Shown here piece by piece: positions 1 through 8,344 of a stretch of DNA of 64,000 nucleotides; the first letter of the stretch is position 1, and each line of letters starts with the position of its first letter. Location of the stretch: positions 496,001-560,000 of the forward strand of contig JAMLGZ010000001.1 of the NCBI GenBank assembly GCA_023957385.1, read 5' to 3'. The DNA is from Brumimicrobium sp. GTDB lineage: Bacteria > Bacteroidota > Bacteroidia > Flavobacteriales_D > Crocinitomicaceae. The notes under the pieces are model-generated. The model was given only the letters and a program-made list of their open reading frames with translations, did no database searches and was not told the origin of the DNA. Made by a program: the position numbers and the translations under genes.

Positions 1-1
1 A

Positions 2-511
2 ACTAAGTTCAGTTATTACTCTGTCCTTATTCATGAATTAGGTCATGCCCATCAATTAAAACATGTTTTAAATGCAGAATATGAATTAATGAGACCTACA
101 ATTGCATTGGGACAAAGTAGAACTTTTAGCCCTAATTTATTTGCGGGGACAGATGATGTAATTAATTTTAACGCAACTAATAATTATATCAATTGTGATC
201 AGTCTCCAATGGTATTCGGAGAGCCTGATTGCACAACAAATTCAATTACAGAAAGCCATATAGATGAAGATGTTTTTGTTTATCCAAACCCATTTACTGA
301 ACAAATCATAGTTGATTTTAATTCAAATAATGTTTTAGGAACTGAAGTGAAAATATATAATCTTTTAGGCAAGGTTGTTCATTCATCTTATTACAAGTCT
401 ATTCAACAGCCAATTATACTAAATTTAAAGAATATTAATAAAGGAATTTATTTGTTAAAAATAAAAACTGGTGATAGGGTTCTTGATAAGAAAATAATTA
501 AATCTGAATAA
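2..511 (+). CDS. C-terminal part of a secreted metzincin-type metalloprotease with T9SS type A sorting domain (5' truncated)
   Basis: The reading frame is open from base 2, so the gene begins before the window; 169 residues are visible. Bases 32-64 encode HELGHAHQLKH, an HExxHxxxxxH zinc motif of the metzincin clan. It is followed 8 residues later by a Met in the context ELMRP, which resembles the Met-turn of matrixin-like proteases. The usual Gly of the motif (HExxHxxGxxH) is Gln here. The last ~80 residues start with VYPNPF and end with GIYLLKIKTGDRVLDKKIIK, a typical type A sorting domain that directs export by the type IX system and is then removed. An ATG at 89 is the Met-turn residue, not the start. 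The protease inference rests on the motif alone; the N-terminal half is not visible. Confidence 0.8.
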   Translation, partial: TKFSYYSVLIHELGHAHQLKHVLNAEYELMRPTIALGQSRTFSPNLFAGTDDVINFNATNNYINCDQSPMVFGEPDCTTNSITESHIDEDVFVYPNPFTEQIIVDFNSNNVLGTEVKIYNLLGKVVHSSYYKSIQQPIILNLKNINKGIYLLKIKTGDRVLDKKIIKSE

Positions 512-646
512 ATAATTTTAACGAAACGCTAACACAGTTTATGGAAATGGCTAATAAACGCTTTGTTTCTATGTTTCTTGTTAGAATTTGAGCTGTTGAT
601 TTGAGATTTAGGTTTACTTAAAAAGTACCACTTCCCGTTTCCTTAA

Positions 647-1576
647 CTATCTATTTGTCCCCTCTGGGAACATAACCTTGTTAGGCTGTGCATTGAGCAG
701 AGGAAGAGCTTTTTGTAAAATACGCGTTCTACGTCCCGTAGTATCCTCTGGTTCCACTGGGTATTGTACAACGGCTTCTAACCATGCATATTGATTTACA
801 CGAAAATAGACTGCTGGTTCCCACTTTTCAAGCTCATGAGGGATCATATAGGAGTATCGTTCTTTAAAATCTTCCATGGTGGCAGCTAAAAGACATCCTT
901 CCACAAATTTCAGATCACTAGTGTAAGCAATTTGGATAGGAGTTTCGTTCCAAATGAAAGGCTCTTGCGGACCAGAATAATTGATAACTTCTGCTTTTAG
1001 GATGATACTATTAGGGAAGCGTATAATTCGACCACTGCTTCGATCATTATCGAGATATTCTCCACTACATTCAAGAATAGTTGTGTCTAAATACCCAATT
1101 TCAATTACATCTCCTCTTTTCCCCTCAATTTGTATCCTATTTCCTACCTGATAAGGACGACGAAATACAATATAAACCCATGCGATAAATGATGTAATGG
1201 GAGCTTGAAGCGCGAAACCTAAGACTAAAGAAATTAAACCAAAGCTAACTGCTGCTGCATAAAGATTTTGAAATAGGAAAGCAATGACGACAATAAAAAT
1301 AAGAATGACTGTAAGTAAATTGGTAATTCGATGTAGATTATATCTATCTCCTTCAACTTCTGTTTCTTTATCAATAATGCGAGATGCAATTCTGCTAATT
1401 GCAAAAATAATGGTAATGATGAATATACTTAATGTGAGTTTCTTTAAGAAAGGAAGCAGACTTCCGAGCGATGAAAATATTTCTAAATTAAGTAAGTAAT
1501 GTAGGATAAGTACAGATATAGCAAATATTATATACACACCTATTCTGTATTTGGGTCTTTTAAAAGTCATTTGCAT
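647..1576 (-). CDS. MscS-family mechanosensitive channel protein
   Basis: This 309-residue membrane protein has three hydrophobic segments at about residues 11-30, 45-63 and 88-104. A pore-helix-like stretch (about 105-138, rich in Ala, Gly and Ser) leads into the beta-domain signature RRPYQVGNRIQIEG at about 139-152, the hallmark of MscS channels. The cytoplasmic part continues to the C-terminus. Such channels release solutes on hypo-osmotic shock at the inner membrane. The start could be either Met1 or Met3 (ATG at 1576 or 1570). The gene lies 46 nt downstream of cvpA on the same strand, so the two may be co-transcribed from the promoter before cvpA. Family assignment is firm; the specific subfamily is not. 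Confidence 0.88.
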   Translation of the reverse strand: MQMTFKRPKYRIGVYIIFAISVLILHYLLNLEIFSSLGSLLPFLKKLTLSIFIITIIFAISRIASRIIDKETEVEGDRYNLHRITNLLTVILIFIVVIAFLFQNLYAAAVSFGLISLVLGFALQAPITSFIAWVYIVFRRPYQVGNRIQIEGKRGDVIEIGYLDTTILECSGEYLDNDRSSGRIIRFPNSIILKAEVINYSGPQEPFIWNETPIQIAYTSDLKFVEGCLLAATMEDFKERYSYMIPHELEKWEPAVYFRVNQYAWLEAVVQYPVEPEDTTGRRTRILQKALPLLNAQPNKVMFPEGTNR

Positions 1577-1622
1577 AAGTCATTTTATGGACTACTAAAA
1601 TAGTAATTATTAAAAAGCACCT

Positions 1623-2261
1623 CTATTTTTGAAGTGATAAACTATCTGATTTTCGTTTGAGTTCTATCAAATCATCTACAGTAACTCCTAAACTATCAGC
1701 AGTATGTTTTAATTTTAACAAATCATCTGTAGATATATTATTATCCTCTTTGAATGGTTTAATCTTATCTACCCACAACATACTTTCCTTCATAAATGGA
1801 AAAGTCTGAATAGTTATCTTTTGAATAGGTTCATACAAAAGCGAAGCATCTTTAGTTGTAGAAGGGATAAATTTCCCTTTGTCATCATATCCTTCCAAAA
1901 TGGTTAGTAGAATAGAAAGAAGATATACTACTTTGATAATTCCTAATATCATTCCTATGAGTTTGTTTAGAAGATTGAGTTGCATAGCCTTTACCACTCC
2001 TTCAAGCATTTTTCCAGCAAAATAAACCATAGCCCCAATTGCTAAAAAGGTAATGGTGAATGCAATAATTGGTATATAACTTCCCTCAGTTTCCGTATTT
2101 TTTAAGATAAGGTTAGACGTCCAGTCGCTAAAATGGATAGCAATATAAATTCCAGTGAGTAAGGCTAAAAGCGTAAATACTTCAATAATAAATCCTTTCT
2201 TGAAGCCAAACCAAGCTCCTATACAAATGGGAAGAATAAGTAAAATATCTACATAATTCAT
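1623..2261 (-). CDS. CvpA family membrane protein
   Basis: This 212-residue protein begins MNYVDILLILPICIGAWFGF, the typical N-terminus of the CvpA (colicin V production) family. It has four hydrophobic segments at about 5-22, 27-45, 63-83 and 101-122. A charged, probably cytoplasmic C-terminal tail holds a duplicated motif (DDLLKLKHTADSLGV and DDLIELKRKSDSL). CvpA proteins are inner-membrane proteins linked to envelope integrity; their molecular role is not settled. A TATATTTG minus-7 box lies 4 nt upstream of the ATG, so the message may be leaderless. mscS follows on the same strand. Confidence 0.85.
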   Translation of the reverse strand: MNYVDILLILPICIGAWFGFKKGFIIEVFTLLALLTGIYIAIHFSDWTSNLILKNTETEGSYIPIIAFTITFLAIGAMVYFAGKMLEGVVKAMQLNLLNKLIGMILGIIKVVYLLSILLTILEGYDDKGKFIPSTTKDASLLYEPIQKITIQTFPFMKESMLWVDKIKPFKEDNNISTDDLLKLKHTADSLGVTVDDLIELKRKSDSLSLQK

Positions 2262-2265
2262 GATA

Positions 2266-2273
2266 CAAATATA
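2266..2273 (-). promoter_or_regulatory. Candidate Bacteroidota minus-7 box for cvpA
   Basis: On the minus strand the sequence is TATATTTG, an exact match to the Bacteroidota TAnnTTTG minus-7 consensus. It ends 4 nt before the cvpA ATG (2261). With the usual box-to-start distance, transcription would begin at or very near the ATG. No good TTG minus-33 element was found at 19-21 nt spacing, so this is a candidate only. Confidence 0.5.
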
Positions 2274-2421
2274 AAGACACGAGACTATGCTACTTAACTC
2301 AATCTAAAATCTTGCTAACATGTTTTTTTTGAAAAGATAGTCTCTCGATTGTTAGTTATAAAATAAGATGAAACTGTCTTTATTCATGTTATAACCTAAT
2401 ATTTATCATGTGCCTTTATGA

Positions 2422-2436
2422 TTGTTATCAAAACAA
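2422..2436. promoter_or_regulatory. Candidate Crp/Fnr-like operator upstream of nirK
   Basis: TTGTT-atcaa-AACAA is a perfect 5-bp inverted repeat with a 5-nt centre, resembling the general Crp/Fnr half-site layout. Its centre is about 65 nt upstream of the predicted nirK transcription start, a position used by class I activators. Nitrite reductase genes are often controlled by Fnr/NnrR-type regulators, but this match is short and no regulator gene lies nearby. It could be chance in AT-rich DNA. Confidence 0.25.
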
Positions 2437-2480
2437 CCGAAATAGTTTATAAAACATATCCCTTAATAATAACGAATACG

Positions 2481-2488
2481 TATTTTTG
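2481..2488 (+). promoter_or_regulatory. Candidate minus-7 box for nirK
   Basis: TATTTTTG matches TAnnTTTG exactly and lies 22 nt upstream of the nirK ATG (2511). No clear TTG minus-33 element is present at the expected spacing. That would suit a promoter that needs an activator, consistent with the palindrome at 2422-2436, but this is inference. Confidence 0.45.
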
Positions 2489-2510
2489 CTGAAATTTAAA
2501 AACTATTGAA

Positions 2511-3989
2511 ATGAGAACATTAAAAAAATTATCAAACAAGAAAACATTATTTTTCTTTGCACTTGCAGCAGTAGGTTTACTCTCTTCATGTGCAAATAAA
2601 AATGATGGAAAAGGAAGAGTTGAAAAAATCAACCCTTGGGATATTAAAGTAGAAGGAGAAATGATAGCAGAATTAACTGCGCCACCATTTGTTCCTAAAT
2701 CTACTGCTGACCGAAAAGCAACAAAACTTATTGTTGATATGGAAATCTTGGAACACGAAGCAGAAATGGTAGATGGTGTTTCCTACACTTACTGGACTTT
2801 TGGAGGGACCGTTCCTGGAAGCTTTATTAGAACTAAAGTGGGAGATGAAGTGGAATTTCACTTAAAGAACCATCCAGACAATAAATTGCCTCACAACATT
2901 GACTTACATGCTGTTACTGGACCGGGTGGAGGTGCTTCCTCTTCTTTTGTAGCTCCGGGTAGAGAAATTGTCTTCTCTTTTAAAACATTAAATCCGGGCT
3001 TATATGTTTACCATTGTGCGACAGCTCCTGTAGGTATGCACATAGCAAACGGTATGTATGGTTTAATCTTGGTTGAACCAGAAGAAGGTTTACCACCAGT
3101 AGATCATGAATTCTATATTATGCAAGGTGATTTCTATACGAAAGGTGCTTATGGAAAACCTGGTCACCAACCATTTGACATGCAGAAAGCTATTGATGAA
3201 CAAGCAGATTATGTAGTATTTAATGGTAAAGTTGGAGCTTTAACTGGAGACAATGCTCTACAAGCAAAAGTAGGAGAAACTATCCGTATTTATATGGGTA
3301 ATGGTGGACCAAACTTAGTATCTTCTTTCCACGTAATTGGGGAGATTTTTGACAAAGTATATGTAGAAGGAGGGGATTTGATTAATGAAAACATTCAAAC
3401 AACTTTAATCCCCGCTGGTGGGGCTGCTATTGTTGAGTTTAAAGTAAACGTACCGGGAGATTTAGTCTTAGTTGATCACTCTATTTTTAGAGCATTCAAC
3501 AAAGGAGCTTTAGGTATTATCAACGTTGCAGGAGATAAGAATGATGTGGTATTTAAAGGTAAAATTCAGGAAGGTATCTACTTGCCTGAAGGTGGTGTAA
3601 TTCAATCTATGCCAAATGGAACAGCTAAAGAAGAAGGACCAATTGTAGAACTTTCTCTTGCTGATAAAATTGCAAATGGTGAGAAATTATACAAGAAAAC
3701 ATGTTTTGCTTGTCACCAACCGGAAGGGCAAGGTATTGAAGGTGCTTTCCCACCACTCGCTAAAGCTGATTACCTAAACGCAGATGTAAACCGTGCTATT
3801 GAGATTGTGTTGAGAGGTAAATCTGGTGAAATTAAAGTTAACGGAAAAACTTACAATAGTGTGATGCCTGGCCAGAACTTGACTAATGAAGAAGTTGCCT
3901 CAGTATTAACTTATATTTATAGTCAATGGGGTAACAACAAAACAGAGGTTACTCAGGAAATGGTTCAGAAAGTTAGAACTAAAAAGTAA
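2511..3989 (+). CDS. nirK: Copper-containing nitrite reductase (class II, AniA-like) with C-terminal cytochrome c domain
   Basis: This 492-residue protein reduces nitrite to nitric oxide in the periplasm. Residues 1-27 form a lipoprotein signal ending LLSSC, with Cys27 as the lipidated residue. Two cupredoxin domains follow. Ligand positions fit known nitrite reductases: His128, Cys169, His177 and Met182 for type 1 copper; His133, His168 and His323 for type 2 copper; and the catalytic pair Asp131 and His274. The segment [18 protein letters not shown] matches the AniA-like class II type. Residues ~385-480 form a cytochrome c domain with CFACH at 398-402 and a likely axial Met452, giving a built-in electron entry. 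The gene heads a cluster with nirV-like and SCO genes, spaced 17 and 5 nt apart. The product NO needs a detoxifying reductase; no canonical nor gene is in the window. Confidence 0.96.
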   Translation: MRTLKKLSNKKTLFFFALAAVGLLSSCANKNDGKGRVEKINPWDIKVEGEMIAELTAPPFVPKSTADRKATKLIVDMEILEHEAEMVDGVSYTYWTFGGTVPGSFIRTKVGDEVEFHLKNHPDNKLPHNIDLHAVTGPGGGASSSFVAPGREIVFSFKTLNPGLYVYHCATAPVGMHIANGMYGLILVEPEEGLPPVDHEFYIMQGDFYTKGAYGKPGHQPFDMQKAIDEQADYVVFNGKVGALTGDNALQAKVGETIRIYMGNGGPNLVSSFHVIGEIFDKVYVEGGDLINENIQTTLIPAGGAAIVEFKVNVPGDLVLVDHSIFRAFNKGALGIINVAGDKNDVVFKGKIQEGIYLPEGGVIQSMPNGTAKEEGPIVELSLADKIANGEKLYKKTCFACHQPEGQGIEGAFPPLAKADYLNADVNRAIEIVLRGKSGEIKVNGKTYNSVMPGQNLTNEEVASVLTYIYSQWGNNKTEVTQEMVQKVRTKK

Positions 3990-4006
3990 TTTATAAAATT
4001 AGAGCC

Positions 4007-4774
4007 ATGCTTTTTAGATTGTTTTCTATAGTATTGATTTCTTTATTCTCTCATTTCATCTATGGACAATCTAAAGGTATGGCCTTAATTAAAGGAGGTA
4101 GCTTTAAACCTCTGTATGTTACGGGTCAAGATGCAATCAAAGTAAATGATTTTGAATTAGATATTTACCCAGTAACTAATGTAGAATTTCAACGATTCTT
4201 GATTGAAAACCCAAAATGGCAGAAAAAGAATGTACTTGCTTTATATGCTGATAGTCATTATCTCAGTCAATTTGATGAAAGCTTAAAACTAAAAAATGGG
4301 TTTAAACCAAATGCACCTGTCACTAATATTTCTTGGTTTGCCGCTCGTGCCTACTGTGAATGTCAAGGGAAAAGATTAGCAACCGTTGATGAATGGGAAT
4401 ATGTTGCACGTGCCGATCAAACAAGTAAAGATGCTTCTGATAAGGAAGGATTCACAGCATACATCTTAAGCTGGTATGAGAAACCAAATTCGTATGACAA
4501 GGTAATTGGAAGTACGTTTAAAAACTATTGGGGAGTGTATGATATGCACGGCTTGGTTTGGGAGTGGACGTATGATTATAATTCTGTATTAATCTCAGGA
4601 GAATCTCGCAAGGATTTAGATGAAAATGCTAATCTCTTTTGTGGTGGTGCTGCTGTTAATGTGGAAGATCTAAGAAATTATGCTGCTTTTATGCGTTATG
4701 CGTTTAGAGGTAGTTTAAAATCCAATTATTCTGTGAAAAACTTAGGATTTAGATGTGCTAAATCTGTAAAATAA
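4007..4774 (+). CDS. nirV: NirV-like formylglycine-generating-enzyme-fold (SUMF1) protein
   Basis: This 255-residue protein has a signal peptide (about 1-20, ending YGQS) and one FGE-sulfatase domain. Recognisable segments are MALIKGGSF, DIYPVTNVEFQRF, GKRLATVDEWEYVAR, DMHGLVWEWTYDY and the closing NLGFRC. In true formylglycine-generating enzymes the C-terminal part carries a CxxxxC copper-binding pair. Here that region reads NLFCGGAAV...NYAAFMRYAFR with no such pair, so classical FGE activity is unlikely. Genes of this fold beside nirK are known as nirV in several denitrifiers, role unresolved. The position between nirK and the SCO chaperone supports a part in nitrite reductase maturation. 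The symbol rests on fold and context. Confidence 0.8.
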   Translation: MLFRLFSIVLISLFSHFIYGQSKGMALIKGGSFKPLYVTGQDAIKVNDFELDIYPVTNVEFQRFLIENPKWQKKNVLALYADSHYLSQFDESLKLKNGFKPNAPVTNISWFAARAYCECQGKRLATVDEWEYVARADQTSKDASDKEGFTAYILSWYEKPNSYDKVIGSTFKNYWGVYDMHGLVWEWTYDYNSVLISGESRKDLDENANLFCGGAAVNVEDLRNYAAFMRYAFRGSLKSNYSVKNLGFRCAKSVK

Positions 4775-4779
4775 TAACG

Positions 4780-5406
4780 ATGACTAAATTCAACTATATT
4801 TCTATCATTTTCTTATGTTTCTTTTTCTTAGAAAGTTGTTCTAATCAGGAAAATACTGCTATTCATGAAGAAAATTTAAAAACAGAAAAGGAAGCATTTT
4901 CAGGAGAATTACCTGAACTTTCTGTATATCATTTACCATCTACTTGGACCAATCAAAATAATGAAACCATTAAATTAGAGGATTTACGTGGAGACATTAT
5001 TGTTACGGTAATGATTTATACTTCTTGTAAAGCTTCTTGTCCAAGACTAGTTGCTGATGTTAGACGTATTTATGAAAAAGTTAGTGACCATACCAACGAG
5101 CAGACTAAATATGTATTTGTTAGTATAGACCCCGAAACAGACACCCCTGAAAGGATGAAAGCATTTGCTAAAGAGAATGAGATGGATACTGACCAATGGA
5201 TGTTTTTGAGAGGAAATATGGATGATATGCGTGAATTTGCTAATGTTTTAGCTGTAGGTTACAAGCGTATTTCACCTTTGGATTTTTCTCATTCAAATAT
5301 TATAAGTGTTTTTGATCAGAATGGTGTCTTACAATACCAAAAAGAAGGTTTAGATCAGAATATTGACCAAGTTGTTGAAGAAATTGAAAAGTTATCTTTA
5401 CAGTAA
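4780..5406 (+). CDS. SCO1/SenC-family copper chaperone lipoprotein
   Basis: This 208-residue protein has a lipoprotein signal ending FLESC (Cys20) and a thioredoxin-like SCO domain. The copper ligands are visible: Cys83 and Cys87 in TSCKASCP, and His171 in DFSHSN. SCO proteins deliver copper to, or keep reduced, the copper sites of periplasmic or membrane oxidases. It starts 5 nt after the nirV-like gene, so delivery of copper to NirK is the simplest reading. It could also serve the haem-copper-oxidase-like protein elsewhere in the window. Its 3' end overlaps the convergent 556-residue gene by 9 nt. Confidence 0.92.
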   Translation: MTKFNYISIIFLCFFFLESCSNQENTAIHEENLKTEKEAFSGELPELSVYHLPSTWTNQNNETIKLEDLRGDIIVTVMIYTSCKASCPRLVADVRRIYEKVSDHTNEQTKYVFVSIDPETDTPERMKAFAKENEMDTDQWMFLRGNMDDMREFANVLAVGYKRISPLDFSHSNIISVFDQNGVLQYQKEGLDQNIDQVVEEIEKLSLQ

Positions 5407-7068
5407 ACATATCTTTTCCAATATCTTTTCAGTTATTATGTAAGTTGGTTTAACTCCAGTTAGACCTAATCCCCCCGATGCTAATGTGCTTCCTGTTTCT
5501 AATGGATTGTCTGAAGCATAGTAGGCATATCTGATTTTTATGTCTGGAGAAACACTCTTTCGTATTTTTGACGCAGCCTGAATAGCTTTCTGGTAATGTG
5601 CTCCTTCCATTTCCAATCCTATTACATTCCACGTGGATTTCATAAAATAGGTTAATACATCTTTGTTTTGAAGCGAGGTTCCTAATACAGTTATCATATG
5701 CCCCTTTATACTTCGAATATCTTCCTTTTCAAAATCTTCCAGATAAAAATCATTTTCAAAGGGATAATTATCAGTCGTTCCCTCAAAAATATGAGCCTGT
5801 GGTATCATAATATCTCCTTTTTTTCCTTTTAGAATTCCTGCCTTGCCCATGATGGAAATGGATTGTATATTTAAAAAGATATCCTCTTCCTTACCTTGTT
5901 TATAAGGCTTAAGTAGTTCATCCATTGTTTCAAAGGCCTGCTCTCCAAAAGCATAATCCATCACGATGATTACCCCTTGATTGAATATTTTACGAGAGAG
6001 ATAGCTTTGACTTGAATCAAACTTGGATAAATCAAAGATTTGAACGTCGATGTTTGTTCCTGATTTATCTTTTAAGTAAGTCATTCCTTGTGTAAGCGCA
6101 AAATCAAAAATGTCTTTGCGTTCTTTTGTATTCTCTTCCATGCTCAACCGTTCAAAAACTTCTCTCTTAGATAGATTTTTATTCTTTTGTAGAATAATTT
6201 GTTTCCCAAATAGATAATTCATCACGCTATGCATATTAGCACTAATGATATGAATAGGTTTTGTTAGGAGATGTTGCTCTTTTAATTCTTTCTTAATTCT
6301 GTTTGCCCATGCGTCTCCATGAAAATGATGCCCAGTTCGTTCTCTAAGGATTGAACTAAATAAAATAGTTCGCTTATTGATATCCAAAATTTCGTCGATT
6401 GCTAATTTTCCAATCCAATAGATTATTTTTAGAAATCTATGTGGACATTCATCGGTTGAAAACGTTTTATAAACGTTTTGCACTTCATGAAATGGTCTTC
6501 CAGTGATACTGGCAACATGAAAGAGGGTGATTTCAATATCCTTTTCTGTTAGATTATCTTGAGAAAGCATTTCTTGTATCTTATTCCACTCATTAGATAA
6601 GGTTCCTTTTTCATCTAGGATTACTCTTTTTGCAATTTTATGAGATTCAATAAAAAGAAAGGTAAGATGTGTTAAAATATCATAGATATCAGAACGCCCT
6701 CGAGTAATCTCAATATTCATCTGCTCTTTATCTAAGCGATAACAGATTCGCCTCCTTTTAGGTGGGATGATAATCTTTAAGTGAGATGATTTATAACCTT
6801 CATCACCTGTAAGGTTAATAATAGAACATTCTTCAATACCTTCTGGTAATCTATCTAAAACATATACCAGTCCATTCAATTCCACTTTTTCTTCTTTTAT
6901 AGAACCATAAATCTCTGGTTGTAGCTCCAATAAACTTTCTCGTAACATGATTCCTGAAACGCCCATTGGTTTATAAAAGCCACGATTAAACAAATGTCGC
7001 ATAGCAACATAGATGCGTTCTATCGCCTGAGTAGCTTCTTGAGCCTTTGTTAATTGTCTGTTCTTCAT
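5398..7068 (-). CDS. Conserved protein of unknown function with nucleoside-phosphorylase-like C-terminal region
   Basis: This 556-residue soluble protein has no signal peptide or membrane segment. Residues 1-350 match no family I can name with confidence; I have a weak recollection of a flavobacterial DUF (possibly DUF6909). Residues ~365-556 resemble the nucleoside phosphorylase/hydrolase fold: GDIMIPQ at 418-424, IGLEMEGA at 483-490 (compare the family's substrate-binding xxMEGA motif) and YASDNP at 517-522, where Ser-Asp matches the catalytic Ser/Asp position. A histidine cluster, GHHFHGDAW, lies near residues 246-254. This suggests binding or cleavage of a nucleoside or nucleotide, but the substrate is unknown. 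It is convergent with the SCO gene and has no obvious operon partner. Confidence 0.7.
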   Translation of the reverse strand: MKNRQLTKAQEATQAIERIYVAMRHLFNRGFYKPMGVSGIMLRESLLELQPEIYGSIKEEKVELNGLVYVLDRLPEGIEECSIINLTGDEGYKSSHLKIIIPPKRRRICYRLDKEQMNIEITRGRSDIYDILTHLTFLFIESHKIAKRVILDEKGTLSNEWNKIQEMLSQDNLTEKDIEITLFHVASITGRPFHEVQNVYKTFSTDECPHRFLKIIYWIGKLAIDEILDINKRTILFSSILRERTGHHFHGDAWANRIKKELKEQHLLTKPIHIISANMHSVMNYLFGKQIILQKNKNLSKREVFERLSMEENTKERKDIFDFALTQGMTYLKDKSGTNIDVQIFDLSKFDSSQSYLSRKIFNQGVIIVMDYAFGEQAFETMDELLKPYKQGKEEDIFLNIQSISIMGKAGILKGKKGDIMIPQAHIFEGTTDNYPFENDFYLEDFEKEDIRSIKGHMITVLGTSLQNKDVLTYFMKSTWNVIGLEMEGAHYQKAIQAASKIRKSVSPDIKIRYAYYASDNPLETGSTLASGGLGLTGVKPTYIITEKILEKICLL

Positions 7069-7190
7069 TTCCTTAGATTGTATGGATATATGATTAAAAT
7101 CAGTTTCTTATAAATACGGTAGTGTAAGATTTTTTGTTAAGCACAATATACTTTAATTTCATAGTTTATTAAACTATTAAACTATAAATT

Positions 7191-8279
7191 ATGAAAAAGG
7201 TTTACTACTTATGTATATTTATTTTACTTGGTTTCTCGCTATATGCACAAGAAACTATTGGAGAAGAATCTATGCCACAGGCGGGGTGGACTTATATAGT
7301 ATCTCTAGATAATACTTCTACTTACTCTATTCCTGCTGGTTCACAAACTGCACAATCATGGGATTATTCTTCATTAACAGAAGCATATCCGAAAGTGCCT
7401 ACGTATGACTCTACTAAATTCACTCCTTATCAATCAGATTTTCCGAGTTCAACTCTTTACACAAAAGGGCCGGCTTATATGTATAGTGGTTTATTTGGTG
7501 GTGCCCCAGTAGGTCAGTCTGCACTGGCAGAAGGATATATGTTTTGGAGAGTAGATCCAACTGGATTCTGGTCAGAAGGATTTGTAGCAGAAAATGGTCC
7601 GGTAGCTTATGAAAAAATTCCAATCATGCCAAACGAAATGATTATTCCATTGCCTGGAGTTTTAAATGCTACTTACTCTAATTTCAGTAGTTATCAATAT
7701 ACTTTTCAGGTAAATCCAAGTGATTATGATACCTTATATGTTTCTAAAACTTCTAAAACTTTTGAATATGATGCGTGGGGAACTTTGACTACTCCGTATG
7801 GAACTTTTAATAAGGTAGTTCGTGCGCATGAATATCGAATTAAAGCTGATACAGTATATATTAAATTAAACGGAATGACTGTTTTTACCTTAGAGTGGAG
7901 TAGAGATACTAGTAATATTTATTACTATATTGATAAAGATACAGAATACCCTGTGCTAACTACTTATGCCGATAAGAATAACGTGGTTCAGTTCACAGAA
8001 TATTATAAAATGAAATTAGTATCCACCATGGGAATAAAAGAAGAACAAACTTCACAGCTTTCTTTATATCCTAATCCTTTCAATAATCAAATCCATTTCT
8101 CTACTGATATTCCTGAATCTTCTCTTCAGTTCTATAATTTAGAAGGGAGGTGTGTAAAAATAGTATCCATAGAGAATGAGGGAATGATTGACGTTTCTGA
8201 TATGCATGCTGGAGTATATATCTGTAAGCAATATTCAAAAGACGGTAGGTTGTTACAGGTTCAGAAATTGATAAAGTAA
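7191..8279 (+). CDS. Secreted protein with T9SS type A sorting domain
   Basis: This 362-residue protein has a signal peptide at about 1-19 (MKKVYYLCIFILLGFSLYAQ). A central domain of ~250 residues is rich in Tyr, Thr and Ser and has no recognised catalytic motif. The C-terminal ~80 residues begin LSLYPNPFNNQIHFS and end GVYICKQYSKDGRLLQVQKLIK, a type A sorting domain for export through the type IX system. It is therefore outer-surface or extracellular cargo; its function is unknown. It is probably transcribed alone: a hairpin and T-run follow at 8302-8334. Confidence 0.82.
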   Translation: MKKVYYLCIFILLGFSLYAQETIGEESMPQAGWTYIVSLDNTSTYSIPAGSQTAQSWDYSSLTEAYPKVPTYDSTKFTPYQSDFPSSTLYTKGPAYMYSGLFGGAPVGQSALAEGYMFWRVDPTGFWSEGFVAENGPVAYEKIPIMPNEMIIPLPGVLNATYSNFSSYQYTFQVNPSDYDTLYVSKTSKTFEYDAWGTLTTPYGTFNKVVRAHEYRIKADTVYIKLNGMTVFTLEWSRDTSNIYYYIDKDTEYPVLTTYADKNNVVQFTEYYKMKLVSTMGIKEEQTSQLSLYPNPFNNQIHFSTDIPESSLQFYNLEGRCVKIVSIENEGMIDVSDMHAGVYICKQYSKDGRLLQVQKLIK

Positions 8280-8291
8280 TCGACTTTTTGC

Positions 8292-8299
8292 TATCTTTG
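8292..8299 (+). promoter_or_regulatory. Candidate minus-7 box for the 8345 lipoprotein gene
   Basis: TATCTTTG matches the Bacteroidota minus-7 consensus exactly. A TTG about 21 nt upstream could serve as minus-33. It sits 3 nt before the terminator hairpin at 8302, so transcripts from it would start inside or at the edge of that hairpin. Confidence 0.5.
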
Positions 8300-8301
8300 T
8301 T

Positions 8302-8334
8302 GGTATCTGGTTATTATAACCAGGTACCTTTTTT
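8302..8334 (+). terminator. Rho-independent terminator, overlapping the next gene's promoter
   Basis: There is a 13-bp stem (arms 8302-8314 and 8316-8328, with one G-T pair), followed directly by six T residues. It would end the upstream T9SS cargo transcript. Because the candidate minus-7 box at 8292-8299 lies just before it, the same hairpin may also form at the 5' end of the downstream lipoprotein mRNA. Confidence 0.75.
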
Positions 8335-8344
8335 ATATTGTTTT

